From NCBI GenBank assembly GCA_006226425.1, contig SBGX01000031.1:124001-188000 (forward strand): a stretch of 64,000 bases of DNA, given 5' to 3'. The notes below the pieces were generated by a model. The model was not told the DNA's origin. It did not search any database and saw only the letters and a list, made by a program, of their open reading frames with translations. Origin of the DNA: Bacteroidota bacterium (GTDB taxonomy: Bacteria; Bacteroidota; Bacteroidia; Flavobacteriales_D; Crocinitomicaceae). Shown here one piece after another: positions 17,725-26,356 of the stretch. Made by a program: the position numbers and the translations under genes. Positions within the stretch are counted from its first letter, which is position 1. The number at the start of each line of letters is the position of its first letter.

Positions 17725-18312
17725 ATGAAAAAGATACTCGATATAAGCTTTGAGAATCAACTCGCTCCGAAAAAAGGGCGAATTTTAATTTCTGATCCTT
17801 TCTCCGAAGATATGTACTTCGGGCGCTCCGTTGTTTACCTGTGTGAACACTCTGAAAAGGGAAGTTTTGGATTTGTTTTGAACAATTATGCAGATGTCGA
17901 GCTAAAAAGCCTGAACCAGGATTTCCCTGATATGAAATCGGTCATCAGTATTGGCGGACCCGTGGAAAAAGACAGCATGTATTTCATTCACACCCTTGAG
18001 AACAAGCTGGAAGATGATTTGGTAATCGATCAGGGAATTTATGTCGGAGGAGACTTTCAGAAACTCTATGAAATCATCCAGCCGGAACACCTTGCAAAAC
18101 ACCAAATTCGCTTCTTTTTGGGTTATTCGGGATGGGAAGCCGGACAACTCGAAGAAGAAATTAAGAACAACGCCTGGGTCGTCGCAGAAGTTGACTCCGC
18201 CGAAGAGGTGATGAACGTGGATATCGAAGACCCCTGGAAGTATTTTTTACAGAAGTTGGGAAAGAAATACGAAATCATTTCTGAATTCCCTGTCGATCCG
18301 CGAGAAAACTAA
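17725..18312 (+). CDS. YqgE/AlgH family protein
   Basis: A 195-residue DUF179 protein. The typical opening KGRILISDPFSEDMYFGRSVVYLCEHSEKGSFGFVLN is present, as are ISIGGPVEKDSMYFIHT and the later FFLGYSGWEAGQLEEEI. Known members are soluble; AlgH was reported as an alginate regulator in Pseudomonas, but a general function is not settled. The ATG at 17725 lies 5 bp after the M16 gene, making this the last gene of the run that begins with the GH3 lipoprotein. Confidence 0.92.
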   Translation: MKKILDISFENQLAPKKGRILISDPFSEDMYFGRSVVYLCEHSEKGSFGFVLNNYADVELKSLNQDFPDMKSVISIGGPVEKDSMYFIHTLENKLEDDLVIDQGIYVGGDFQKLYEIIQPEHLAKHQIRFFLGYSGWEAGQLEEEIKNNAWVVAEVDSAEEVMNVDIEDPWKYFLQKLGKKYEIISEFPVDPREN

Positions 18313-18363
18313 AGTTGTCACGAAAACTGCAATTTTGTCAGCCTTTCCAAAGAAGGTACAGTC

Positions 18364-18400
18364 TTTGCGTTCTTTAATCCCGATCAAATGGTTAATTTTG
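18364..18400 (+). promoter_or_regulatory. Candidate promoter upstream of the PRYY/mutL run
   Basis: TAATTTTG (18393-18400) ends 20 bp before the ATG at 18421. A TTTG at 18364-18367 is 25 bp upstream, longer than the usual spacing, so only the -7 part is well supported. Confidence 0.4.
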
Positions 18401-18420
18401 TTCATTGAGCCCAGATCAGT

Positions 18421-18759
18421 ATGAAGATACGTTTTCTATCCAAGGTTACGCCTCACAAGAGGTTTCATTTTTCGCCCCGTTATTACGATGAGCGGAAAGA
18501 ACGTCTTGAACATATGATTGAACGGGCCAAAGCAGATGAAGAGGTCAGTTCAGAAGATGACCAATTGAGAAGAAAGGAAATGCTCCGACAAAATCTGTCT
18601 GAATCCTGGGGACGTGATCGAAGAAGAGCCAAGGAAAATACCCGCTCAAATATGCGCGTGGTACTGATTATCCTGGCGATTCTCTTGCTCGGGTTCCTGA
18701 TTTTCCGACAAAATGCCAAAACACAAAAAGAAGCTACGATTGTTCATCAATTGGATTAG
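18421..18759 (+). CDS. Conserved small membrane protein with PRYY motif
   Basis: A 112-residue protein: a basic N-terminal part with FHFSPRYYDERKE at about residues 15-27, a charged helical middle, and one membrane helix near residues 79-95 (VVLIILAILLLGFLIF). Small Flavobacteriia proteins with the F.F.PRYY pattern and a C-terminal membrane helix are regularly encoded just before mutL, where some carry the misleading label riboflavin synthase subunit beta. This one has no relation to lumazine synthase. It ends 2 bp before mutL. Function unknown; the topology suggests a cytosolic domain tethered to the inner membrane. Confidence 0.7.
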   Translation: MKIRFLSKVTPHKRFHFSPRYYDERKERLEHMIERAKADEEVSSEDDQLRRKEMLRQNLSESWGRDRRRAKENTRSNMRVVLIILAILLLGFLIFRQNAKTQKEATIVHQLD

Positions 18760-18761
18760 AC

Positions 18762-20594
18762 ATGAGTGACGTGATTAAACTTTTACCCGAACACATCGCA
18801 AATCAAATTGCGGCCGGAGAGGTGATTCAACGTCCTGCTTCCGTATTGAAGGAACTTGTTGAAAACGCACTGGATGCGGGAGCTGATAAAATTGAGATTT
18901 GGATCAAAGATGCCGGTAAAAACCTGATTCAGGTCATTGATAATGGTATGGGGATGTCGGAAACAGATGCCCGAATGGCCTTCGAACGACACGCAACGAG
19001 CAAACTCAACGACGCCAAAGATCTTTTTGCTTTGAAGACCAAAGGTTTTCGTGGAGAAGCCCTGGCTTCTATCGCGGCAATTGCCCAGGTAAGCCTGCAA
19101 ACTCGAATGGAGGGAGAAGAACTTGGAACCTGTATCCAGATTGAAGGCAGTGAAATCACGGATCAAAGTCAGGTGAGTTGTAAGCCTGGTAGTTCTTTCG
19201 CTGTTAAAAACCTGTTTTTCAATGTTCCGGCCAGACGTAATTTCCTGAAGTCCAATCCGGTAGAACTGAAGCACCTGGAAAATGAATTTCACCGGATTAC
19301 ACTTGCTCACCCAGAAATTTCCTTTCAGTTTACACACAACGACCAGTTACTCTACCACCTGGAAAAATCAAACCTGCGCAAACGAATTGTCGATCTCTTC
19401 GGTAGAGCGTACAATGACCGTCTGATCCCGATTGAAGAACACACTGACCTGGTTGGCCTTAAAGGCTTCATTGGAAAACCGGAGTTTGCTAAAAAGACGC
19501 GGGGAGAACAGTTTTTCTTTGTGAACAATCGCTTCTTCAAGGATACTTATCTCAATCATGCCGTATTTCAGGCCTACGACAATTTGCTAGCCTCTAAAAC
19601 CTACCCCTCCTACTTCATTTTTCTGGACGTTGAACCTTCCAGTATTGACGTCAATGTACACCCGAATAAGACGGAGATCAAGTTTGAAAACGACCGGGAA
19701 ATTTACGCCATACTTAAGAGCAGTGTGAAGCAGAGTCTTGGCCAATTTAACATTAGCCCCAGCCTGGATTTTGAGCAGGAAAATAGTTTTGAATTGCCCT
19801 GGGAAAGTCGAAAGCAGATTCCGGTAGAACCGCAAATCAAGGTCAATCCGGACTACAACCCCTTCCAAAGCAAATCACTAGGTGGTGCCAGTGGTAGCGG
19901 GATCAAAAATGTTCAGTCCGATGCCCTCCGAAAAAGTGGATTCGGGAGTCCTCAAAGCTCACCAGAAGATTGGGAGCAGTTCTACAAACTGGAAGAAGAA
20001 GCTTCTGAACAGCAACAACAACTGGATTTGCCGGTAGAGGGCGAATCTTCCAAGCATTTCATTTTTCAGCATCCATTCATCATTAGCCCGGTCAAAAGCG
20101 GATTGCTGTTTGTACATATCCGTCGGGCCCGGGAACGAGTGCTTTATGACGAACTCATGCAGCAATTCCTGAGTCAACCGATTCCCTCCCAACAGCTATT
20201 ATTTCCACTTCAGGCTGAGCTTCAGGGGGCCGTGAAATCTTATTGGCTGAGCAATCGAAAAACGACCGAACGTCTGGGCTTCGTCTTTGAAGAAAGCAAA
20301 GAAGGAATTGATTTTACAGGAATTCCCGCACCCTTGGACCAGGAACAGGGAACGAATTGCATCGAACAGATCAATGCTCAAATCATGCACGGGGAACCAG
20401 ACAAAGGAGAACTGGCCCATGAATTTATTCTTTCCATTGCCAGTGCAGGATCCAGAACGCATGAAAAATGGAATGAAAGCAAGGCAAACCATCTCATTGA
20501 ACAATTGTTTCAATGTAAAGAACATCAGTACACAGCAACAGGCAAACGCATTCTGGATACCATCCGGAAAGAAGAATATTTAAAGCAATTTTAG
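18762..20594 (+). CDS. mutL: DNA mismatch repair protein MutL
   Basis: MutL links mismatch recognition by MutS to strand removal. The N-terminal GHKL ATPase is intact: VLKELVENALDAGA, DNGMGMSETD, and GFRGEALASIAAI, followed by the transducer with VNNRFFKD and DVNVHPNKTEIKF. The C-terminal dimerisation domain is present from about residue 430. Its endonuclease motif is degenerate: the region that normally reads DQHAxxExxxxE is HIRRARERVLYD at residues 452-463, and the CPHGRP-like segment near the end reads YTATGKRIL without Cys or His. The nicking function is therefore doubtful. At 610 residues the length is normal. It is the second gene in a run ending with rhomboids. Confidence 0.95.
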   Translation: MSDVIKLLPEHIANQIAAGEVIQRPASVLKELVENALDAGADKIEIWIKDAGKNLIQVIDNGMGMSETDARMAFERHATSKLNDAKDLFALKTKGFRGEALASIAAIAQVSLQTRMEGEELGTCIQIEGSEITDQSQVSCKPGSSFAVKNLFFNVPARRNFLKSNPVELKHLENEFHRITLAHPEISFQFTHNDQLLYHLEKSNLRKRIVDLFGRAYNDRLIPIEEHTDLVGLKGFIGKPEFAKKTRGEQFFFVNNRFFKDTYLNHAVFQAYDNLLASKTYPSYFIFLDVEPSSIDVNVHPNKTEIKFENDREIYAILKSSVKQSLGQFNISPSLDFEQENSFELPWESRKQIPVEPQIKVNPDYNPFQSKSLGGASGSGIKNVQSDALRKSGFGSPQSSPEDWEQFYKLEEEASEQQQQLDLPVEGESSKHFIFQHPFIISPVKSGLLFVHIRRARERVLYDELMQQFLSQPIPSQQLLFPLQAELQGAVKSYWLSNRKTTERLGFVFEESKEGIDFTGIPAPLDQEQGTNCIEQINAQIMHGEPDKGELAHEFILSIASAGSRTHEKWNESKANHLIEQLFQCKEHQYTATGKRILDTIRKEEYLKQF

Positions 20595-20597
20595 GAC

Positions 20598-21386
20598 ATG
20601 TTCTCATTTTTTAGTCATATGCCTTCGGTCACCAAGAACCTCTTGATCATCAACGTTCTACTTTATTTCGTCTCGATTTGGTTCGAGAGCACCGGAGTGA
20701 TCAATCTCTTTGATCTTTTTTCCTCCCATTACATTGGGACGCCATTTTTTGAGCCCTTTCAGATCGTGACGCACATGTTCATGCACTCGGCTCATGATTT
20801 CAGACACATTTTCTTCAACATGTTCGGTCTGGTGATTTTCGGGAGCCATTTGGAACAGGTTTGGGGAGCCAAGAAATTTTTCATATTCTATTTCATTGTC
20901 GGAATTGGAGCCTTTGCGGTAGAAAATATCTACTATGGAATCCAGGTTTATCAATTGAAAAACGAATTGGTGGCCATGGGATATGATCTGAGCAAGATCA
21001 ACGACTTCATCATGGAGTATAAATACTTTGCGGGCTCAGAAGGAATTGCCAGTCCGGATCCAAACCTTGTCCCTTATCACCTTCCCGAAGGGATTGGGTA
21101 CATCAAATTATCCCTCTCTTCCGGTTTGGGAGCATCCGGAGCACTTTTTGGAATCCTCGGTGCCTTTGTTATTCTTTTCCCGAATACCGAACTGATGCTG
21201 CTCTTTATTCCCTACCCTATCAAGGCCAAATACCTGATCGGAATTTACATCCTCTACGAAGTATACCGAACCTTCAATCCGGTGATCGGAGATAATGTCA
21301 ACCACCTGGCACATATTTCAGGGGCAGCAATCGGGATCGCTTACGTATTTATCTCCCGGAAGTTTGATCGGGGAAGTTTTTATTGA
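20598..21386 (+). CDS. Rhomboid family intramembrane serine protease (first copy)
   Basis: A 262-residue membrane protein with about six helices. The catalytic Ser lies in GLGASGALFGILGA, and the partner His in NHLAHISGAAIG; the His/Asn-bearing HIFFNMFGLVIFG of helix 2 is also present. A loop of about 60 residues (roughly 115-170) between helices is larger than in minimal rhomboids. It begins 3 bp after mutL and is followed 7 bp later by a second rhomboid, an arrangement frequent in Flavobacteriia. Substrates are unknown. Confidence 0.93.
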   Translation: MFSFFSHMPSVTKNLLIINVLLYFVSIWFESTGVINLFDLFSSHYIGTPFFEPFQIVTHMFMHSAHDFRHIFFNMFGLVIFGSHLEQVWGAKKFFIFYFIVGIGAFAVENIYYGIQVYQLKNELVAMGYDLSKINDFIMEYKYFAGSEGIASPDPNLVPYHLPEGIGYIKLSLSSGLGASGALFGILGAFVILFPNTELMLLFIPYPIKAKYLIGIYILYEVYRTFNPVIGDNVNHLAHISGAAIGIAYVFISRKFDRGSFY

Positions 21387-21393
21387 TTCAACC

Positions 21394-22302
21394 ATGCAGG
21401 ATAGAAGTTTTTTAGACGAATTAAAACACCAGTATCGATCAGGTGGAATGTACATGAAGCTTATCTTCATCAATGTACTTGTCTTCTTATTTATCAACCT
21501 GATCAGTGTGATCGGACGGCTCACGGAAAGCAGTGATCTCTTTGATTTGGTATCCCTGCTATTCACGCTTGAAACCGATTTCAATTCCTTCCTGTTTCGT
21601 CCCTGGGGACTCTTTACGAGTATCTTTTCTCATGTAGGATTCATGCATCTCGCATTCAACATGTTGATGCTTTTCTTCATGGGACAGGCTTTTGAACGTT
21701 ATTTTGGCTCCCGAAGACTTTTAAGCGTTTACATTATCGGGGGAATCGCCGGGGGAATCCTTGAGATTGTCGCTCATGCGGTATTTCCTGCCTTACTCTA
21801 TCGCCCAAGCGTCGTTTTGGGAGCATCGGGTTCCATCATGGCTATTTTCATTGGATTAGCCTTCTATAAGCCCAATTTACCCCTGTCTTTTTTCGGACTT
21901 TTCCAGCTTAGAATCATCTACCTCGGAATCATTTATCTGATGTTGGATATTCTCAATTTGGGAGCGGATGATGGAACGGCACATTTTGCTCATTTGGGAG
22001 GTGCGATCATCGGAATTTTGGCGGCGCAGCAGCCTATGAGTTCCCGAAATTTTATTGCACGACTCGAGAATTGGTTCGTACAGCTCTGGAAGAAGAATCC
22101 TCAACGAAAGAAAAAGAAAAGTGGCTTTAATTACAATCAACAAGCCCGAAAGAAGACGGATGAAGAGTATAATGTCGATGCAAAGCGAAGACAGGAAAAA
22201 ATAGATGCCATTCTGGACAAAATATCCCGTTCGGGATACGAATCCCTCAGCAAGGCGGAAAAAGAATTCCTGTTCAGGCAAAGTGATAAAAATGGTTCGT
22301 AA
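21394..22302 (+). CDS. Rhomboid family protease with C-terminal DUF6576-like tail
   Basis: A 302-residue paralogue of the preceding gene. I use the ATG at 21394 (MQDRSFLDELKHQY), since an earlier in-frame start would lie inside the upstream gene. The active site Ser is in VLGASGSIMAIFIG and the His in HFAHLGGAIIG. After the last membrane helix come about 90 cytosolic residues: a very basic stretch (NPQRKKKKSGFNYNQ) and a helical end, IDAILDKISRSGYESLSKAEKEFL, which fits the small tail domain common on Bacteroidota rhomboids. It overlaps the next gene by 11 bp. Confidence 0.92.
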   Translation: MQDRSFLDELKHQYRSGGMYMKLIFINVLVFLFINLISVIGRLTESSDLFDLVSLLFTLETDFNSFLFRPWGLFTSIFSHVGFMHLAFNMLMLFFMGQAFERYFGSRRLLSVYIIGGIAGGILEIVAHAVFPALLYRPSVVLGASGSIMAIFIGLAFYKPNLPLSFFGLFQLRIIYLGIIYLMLDILNLGADDGTAHFAHLGGAIIGILAAQQPMSSRNFIARLENWFVQLWKKNPQRKKKKSGFNYNQQARKKTDEEYNVDAKRRQEKIDAILDKISRSGYESLSKAEKEFLFRQSDKNGS

Positions 22303-23410
22303 GCTCCTCAGCATCTTTAAACCTATCAACCTACTCAGAATCACTACGGTTCTCGGTTTGTTGGCGCTCGGGTTGAGCTACCTGGCTCCTTTTGTGCACC
22401 CTGAAACCATCTGGTTCCTCCCCTTTTTTGGGCTGGCCTATCCCATTGCCATTTGCCTTAACCTCTTGTTGCTTATCATTTGGGGCATCATGAAAAGTCG
22501 ATGGGCGCTTTATATCCTGCTCTTCATACTGCTAGGTGGAAATCTGCATTTTCGAATTACGGCCATCGCCCTGAATAGTGAAGAAGCTCCAAAAACAGCA
22601 CTGAAAGTACTAAGCTACAACGTTCGACTATTTGATATCTACGCCCTCAAAGAAGATCCCAGTCATGCCAATCGTGATTCCATCTTTGCTTTCCTGAAAC
22701 GAGAACAGGCGGATGTCGTTTGCATGCAGGAATTCTATTACCAGGATCATACCGTTGGTTTTCCCAGCGTGGACACCTTCAACACCCTGCTTCAGGCAGC
22801 ACACTCACACAACCGAATGTCTTTTAGTCCCGGGTTTCGAAATTACTTTGGAGTGGCCATCTACTCCAAGGATCCCATGATCACTAAAGGACAGGTCGAT
22901 TTTGAGGAAAATGGTCCTCAAACGAACAATTTCTGCATTTTTGCAGATATCGTTCGGGATCAGGATACATTTCGAGTGTACAACGCCCATCTTCAGTCGA
23001 TTAAATTTCAACAGGATGACTACGCCCTCTTTGGTGACCGGGCCATGACCGGTAATGCGCGATCCAATATCCCCATCCTTCTAAAAAAACTACATCGTGC
23101 TTCCTGTATCCGGGCAGACCAGGCAAAAAAAGTGGTTGAACACATGGAACAATCTCCCTACCCCGTTATTTTATGCGGAGATTTTAATGCACCTCCCATG
23201 TCCTATACCTATAATCGCTTCAACAACGTCTTCACAGATGCCTTTCGCAACAGTTCCTATGGCTGGGGAAGTACTTATGCCGGAAAAGTGCCAGCTGGGC
23301 GGATTGACTATATCTTTCATTCGGAAAAACTTGAATCCGGGGACTTTCAGATTCAAAAGGGCGTTTTTTCTGATCATCGGGCTATTAGCTGCCGGGTTTG
23401 GGAAAAATAA
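22292..23410 (+). CDS. Membrane-anchored endonuclease/exonuclease/phosphatase family protein
   Basis: A 372-residue protein starting at the ATG at 22292 (MVRKLLSIFK). Three hydrophobic helices fill residues 1-100, followed by an EEP domain: SYNVRLFD, then QEFYYQD with the metal-binding Glu, then CGDFNAPP, and the C-terminal SDHRAISCRVW. These motifs are intact, so a metal-dependent phosphodiesterase or phosphatase acting outside the membrane is likely; the substrate may be DNA, a phospholipid or a sugar phosphate. It follows the second rhomboid with an 11-bp overlap, a conserved order in this group. Confidence 0.9.
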   Translation: MVRKLLSIFKPINLLRITTVLGLLALGLSYLAPFVHPETIWFLPFFGLAYPIAICLNLLLLIIWGIMKSRWALYILLFILLGGNLHFRITAIALNSEEAPKTALKVLSYNVRLFDIYALKEDPSHANRDSIFAFLKREQADVVCMQEFYYQDHTVGFPSVDTFNTLLQAAHSHNRMSFSPGFRNYFGVAIYSKDPMITKGQVDFEENGPQTNNFCIFADIVRDQDTFRVYNAHLQSIKFQQDDYALFGDRAMTGNARSNIPILLKKLHRASCIRADQAKKVVEHMEQSPYPVILCGDFNAPPMSYTYNRFNNVFTDAFRNSSYGWGSTYAGKVPAGRIDYIFHSEKLESGDFQIQKGVFSDHRAISCRVWEK

Positions 23411-23449
23411 ATATTTTAGTATTGATCCATTTTTTATTACTTTTAACCC

Positions 23450-23905
23450 ATGAAATACGGAATCATTCTTAGCCTATTTGTTTTCGTTTTAGGGGCTTGT
23501 GGTGAAGAGCCTAATAAAAAAGAACCTGTTGATGAACAGGAAGAAACTCCGATCGTCGGAAAGTGGAAACTACAAACCCACAAAAAGAAAGACGATAAGG
23601 AAACCGAAATTGACTTAAAATCCCAACCGACACAGGTCATTTTGTCCATCCTGGACGGTGGATATTTTGTTTTATACGACACTTTTGTTGACCCCAAATT
23701 CAATCAAAAAGGATTTAGCCGAATTTCCGAAAGAAGCAAAGGTCAGTGGGAATTCCGAGATGGGAAAAAGCTTGTCCTTAGACACAATCGGGAGGACACC
23801 ACTATTGTTGAGGAACTGATCATTACCCTGCTGAACAAAAATACACTGGTTACCCAGGGGAAAGACAATAAGGCAACTATTTACAAGACGTATCAAGGAT
23901 ACTAA
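23450..23905 (+). CDS. Lipocalin-like lipoprotein
   Basis: A 151-residue lipoprotein: the signal peptide ends LGACGEE, so Cys17 would carry the lipid. After a polar acidic linker, VGKWKLQTHKKKDD opens a set of beta strands typical of lipocalin-like Bacteroidota proteins (GYFVLYDTF, GQWEFRDGKKLVL, TLVTQGKDNKATIYKTY). The family is broad and the ligand is unknown. It lies 39 bp after the EEP gene, so it may have its own start of transcription; a weak TAnnTTTA sequence precedes it. Confidence 0.6.
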   Translation: MKYGIILSLFVFVLGACGEEPNKKEPVDEQEETPIVGKWKLQTHKKKDDKETEIDLKSQPTQVILSILDGGYFVLYDTFVDPKFNQKGFSRISERSKGQWEFRDGKKLVLRHNREDTTIVEELIITLLNKNTLVTQGKDNKATIYKTYQGY

Positions 23906-23917
23906 AAACGCCATCCG

Positions 23918-24535
23918 ATGCTTTTAGAGATCAATCCGGAAAACATGGATCAACGCCTGATCAATCAGGTAGTGGACATCCTTCAGGGAGGAGGTCTGAT
24001 CATTTATCCAAGTGATTCAGTGTACAGTATTGGCTGTGATGCAAGTAACCGGGAAGCTATTCGCAAATTGGCGCGATTCAAGAATCAAAAACTGAATAAA
24101 ACGCGTTTTTCGATCATTTGCTCTGACATTTCGGATATAGCCAGCTATACCAAACAGTTATCCAGACCTGTTTTTAAAGTTCTCAAACACCACCTTCCGG
24201 GACCTTTCACTTTCATTTTGGAAGCAAATAACGAAATTCCCAAAATATTTGATTCCAAACGGAAAGAGATCGGGATTCGAATTCCGGATCACCCGATCAC
24301 TCAAGCCATCGTAGATGCCATGGGGACTCCCCTGGTGACTTCCTCGCTTCACGATGACGAAGACACCATCATGGATTACTTTTTAGATCCCTATCAAATA
24401 TATGAACGCTTTGATAAGCAGGTAGATTTGATCATTGACGGTGGACCAGGGAAATTGTATGCATCCACCGTGGTTGATTGCACCGGAGAGGACATTGAAG
24501 TAATTCGAGAAGGAATTGGAATCTTACAATTATGA
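23918..24535 (+). CDS. YciO-type Sua5/YrdC family protein
   Basis: A 205-residue protein of the Sua5/YrdC/YciO fold, which in TsaC makes threonylcarbamoyl-AMP for tRNA t6A. The nucleotide-binding opening reads YPSDSVYSIGCDA rather than the YrdC PTDTVYGLG form. The later segments (PGPFTFILEANNEIPK, GIRIPDHPITQAIVDAMGTPLVTSS, LIIDGGPG, REGIGILQL) follow E. coli YciO closely. YciO is a poorly understood relative of TsaC, so activity in t6A synthesis should not be assumed. It overlaps the next gene by 4 bp. Confidence 0.85.
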   Translation: MLLEINPENMDQRLINQVVDILQGGGLIIYPSDSVYSIGCDASNREAIRKLARFKNQKLNKTRFSIICSDISDIASYTKQLSRPVFKVLKHHLPGPFTFILEANNEIPKIFDSKRKEIGIRIPDHPITQAIVDAMGTPLVTSSLHDDEDTIMDYFLDPYQIYERFDKQVDLIIDGGPGKLYASTVVDCTGEDIEVIREGIGILQL

Positions 24536-25110
24536 TCCTGATCATCGACTGCGGAAGCAACAAAGTTCCCTCCATCGAATATGCGGTTGATCTGAGCTGT
24601 GATTACCAAACAGTCGGAGTTTTTGATCTTACGGAAGAGCAGTTGAATCAGGCCATGGGTGTTATCATTTCAGGGGCTCCCATTCTAGTCACCGAAATCG
24701 ATTTATCACCATATCAAACGGCCTTTTCCTGGATAAAGGACTATTCCAAACCTGTCCTTGGAATTTGCTTCGGACACCAAATTCTTGGATTGATTCATGG
24801 CGCCTACGCCGCCCGACAAAAGGATGATCGGGACTGGCAAACGATCGAATTAATTGAGGACAGTCTGCTTTTCGACAAATTTCCTTTTGAATTTAAGATG
24901 GTGGAAGATCATTGTGAAAACATCTCCGTACCATCGGATTTCAAACTTCTCGCTGTATCTGATGCTTGTGTGAATGAAGCCATGGAACACGAAAGCAAGA
25001 CTCTTTTTGGCGTTCAATTTCACCCGGAAGTTTCCGGAAATATGGGGACACTGCTTATTGAAAACTTTGTTAATATTTGCTTCAATTCGGCGAAAAACAG
25101 CCCAAAATAA
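24532..25110 (+). CDS. Class I glutamine amidotransferase, stand-alone
   Basis: A 192-residue GATase1 domain. It has the nucleophile motif GICFGHQ (Cys near residue 82) and the His-Glu pair in QFHPEVSG, so ammonia release from glutamine should work. The sequence is closest in style to the amidotransferase subunit of GMP synthase (IIDCGSNK at the start, VMxxHCE-like MVEDHCENI), but no synthetase domain is fused or adjacent. The partner enzyme is therefore unknown. It is coupled to the YciO-type gene by an ATGA overlap and is followed after 16 bp by the SpmA/B-like gene. Confidence 0.85.
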   Translation: MILIIDCGSNKVPSIEYAVDLSCDYQTVGVFDLTEEQLNQAMGVIISGAPILVTEIDLSPYQTAFSWIKDYSKPVLGICFGHQILGLIHGAYAARQKDDRDWQTIELIEDSLLFDKFPFEFKMVEDHCENISVPSDFKLLAVSDACVNEAMEHESKTLFGVQFHPEVSGNMGTLLIENFVNICFNSAKNSPK

Positions 25111-25126
25111 TAGCGATATTAGCTGA

Positions 25127-26356
25127 ATGTTGAACAAAATCTGGATTGGATTTTTTCTTGTTTCCCTAATCACCGCCCTGGGAAAACTATTTTTTTATCA
25201 GGACACCCAGGTCTTCAAGCAAATGGCCGATGCCCTCTTCGATGCCGGCAGCCTTGGTTTTACAATTGCCATCGGATTGACAGGGGCCATGTGTATCTGG
25301 TTAGGATTTATGCGGATTGGTGAAAAAGGAGGGGCCGTAAAACTCCTCTCGAAAGCGATTGCCCCACTCTTTCGAAAACTGTTTCCGGATGTACCGGAGG
25401 ATCACCCAGCTGTGGGTTCCATCATGATGAATTTCTCCGCCAACATGCTTGGTTTGGACAATGCCGCCACCCCCATTGGTTTAACCGCCATGAAGCAGCT
25501 TCAGGAAATCAATCCGAAAAAGGATACGGCTTCCAATGCACAAATCATGTTCCTGGTTCTGAACACCTCCGGATTGACCATCATTCCAGTCAGTGTTTTG
25601 GCCATTCTTTCCAGCAACCAGGCCAGCAACCCAACTCAGGTTTTTCTCCCTATTCTCATGGCTACCTTTTGCTCCACTCTAGTTGGAATGACCGCTGTGG
25701 CATTAAAACAAAAAATTAAACTGATCGACCCGGTTATTATGGCCTACATTGGTAGTATGACCGGTATATTGATTGCACTACTAATTGGGCTGAATTACTA
25801 CCCTCAATATACCCAGATCGTCACCGATGTTGGCGGAAATGCATTGCTCTTCGGGATTGTTGGCTTATTCTTCGTGCTGGCCATTCGGAAAAAAGTAAAC
25901 CTGTATGAAGAATTTATCTCTGGAGCCAAGGAAGGCTTCCAGGTCGCTGTACAAATCATCCCCTACCTGATTGCCATGTTGCTGGCGATTGCCCTTTTTC
26001 GGGCTTCGGGTGCCTTTGAAGCACTTTTGGACGGTATTCGCTGGTTGTTCCTGACCATTGGACTGAAATACGTAGAATTTGTCGATGCCCTCCCAGTAGC
26101 TTTGATGAAACCCTTAAGTGGTGGTGGAGCCAGAGCACTTTTCGTTGAGTTAATCCCTCAATTTGGGGTGGATAGTTTCCAGACCAAACTGGCAGCCACG
26201 CTGCAAGGGAGTACGGAAACAACCTTTTACGTCCTGGCCGTATATTTTGGGGCAGCTGGGATCAAAAAAACACGCTATGCCGTTGGAATGGGGCTCATTG
26301 CTGACCTGGCTGGAATCATCGCCGCCATATTGTTGTCTTACTATTTTTATTACTAA
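25127..26356 (+). CDS. Spore maturation-like nucleoside recognition membrane protein (SpmA-SpmB fusion)
   Basis: A 409-residue membrane protein joining two nucleoside-recognition (Gate) domains. The SpmA-like half holds MMNFSANMLGLDNAATPIGLTAMKQLQE and the SpmB-like half begins near residue 210 and holds the PLSGGGARALFVE and GSTETTFYVLAVYFG segments. In Bacillus the two are separate sporulation proteins; fused forms are common in non-sporulating Bacteroidota, where the transported or sensed molecule is unknown. Its TAA stop overlaps the ATG of the next gene by one base, indicating coupling. Confidence 0.9.
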   Translation: MLNKIWIGFFLVSLITALGKLFFYQDTQVFKQMADALFDAGSLGFTIAIGLTGAMCIWLGFMRIGEKGGAVKLLSKAIAPLFRKLFPDVPEDHPAVGSIMMNFSANMLGLDNAATPIGLTAMKQLQEINPKKDTASNAQIMFLVLNTSGLTIIPVSVLAILSSNQASNPTQVFLPILMATFCSTLVGMTAVALKQKIKLIDPVIMAYIGSMTGILIALLIGLNYYPQYTQIVTDVGGNALLFGIVGLFFVLAIRKKVNLYEEFISGAKEGFQVAVQIIPYLIAMLLAIALFRASGAFEALLDGIRWLFLTIGLKYVEFVDALPVALMKPLSGGGARALFVELIPQFGVDSFQTKLAATLQGSTETTFYVLAVYFGAAGIKKTRYAVGMGLIADLAGIIAAILLSYYFYY

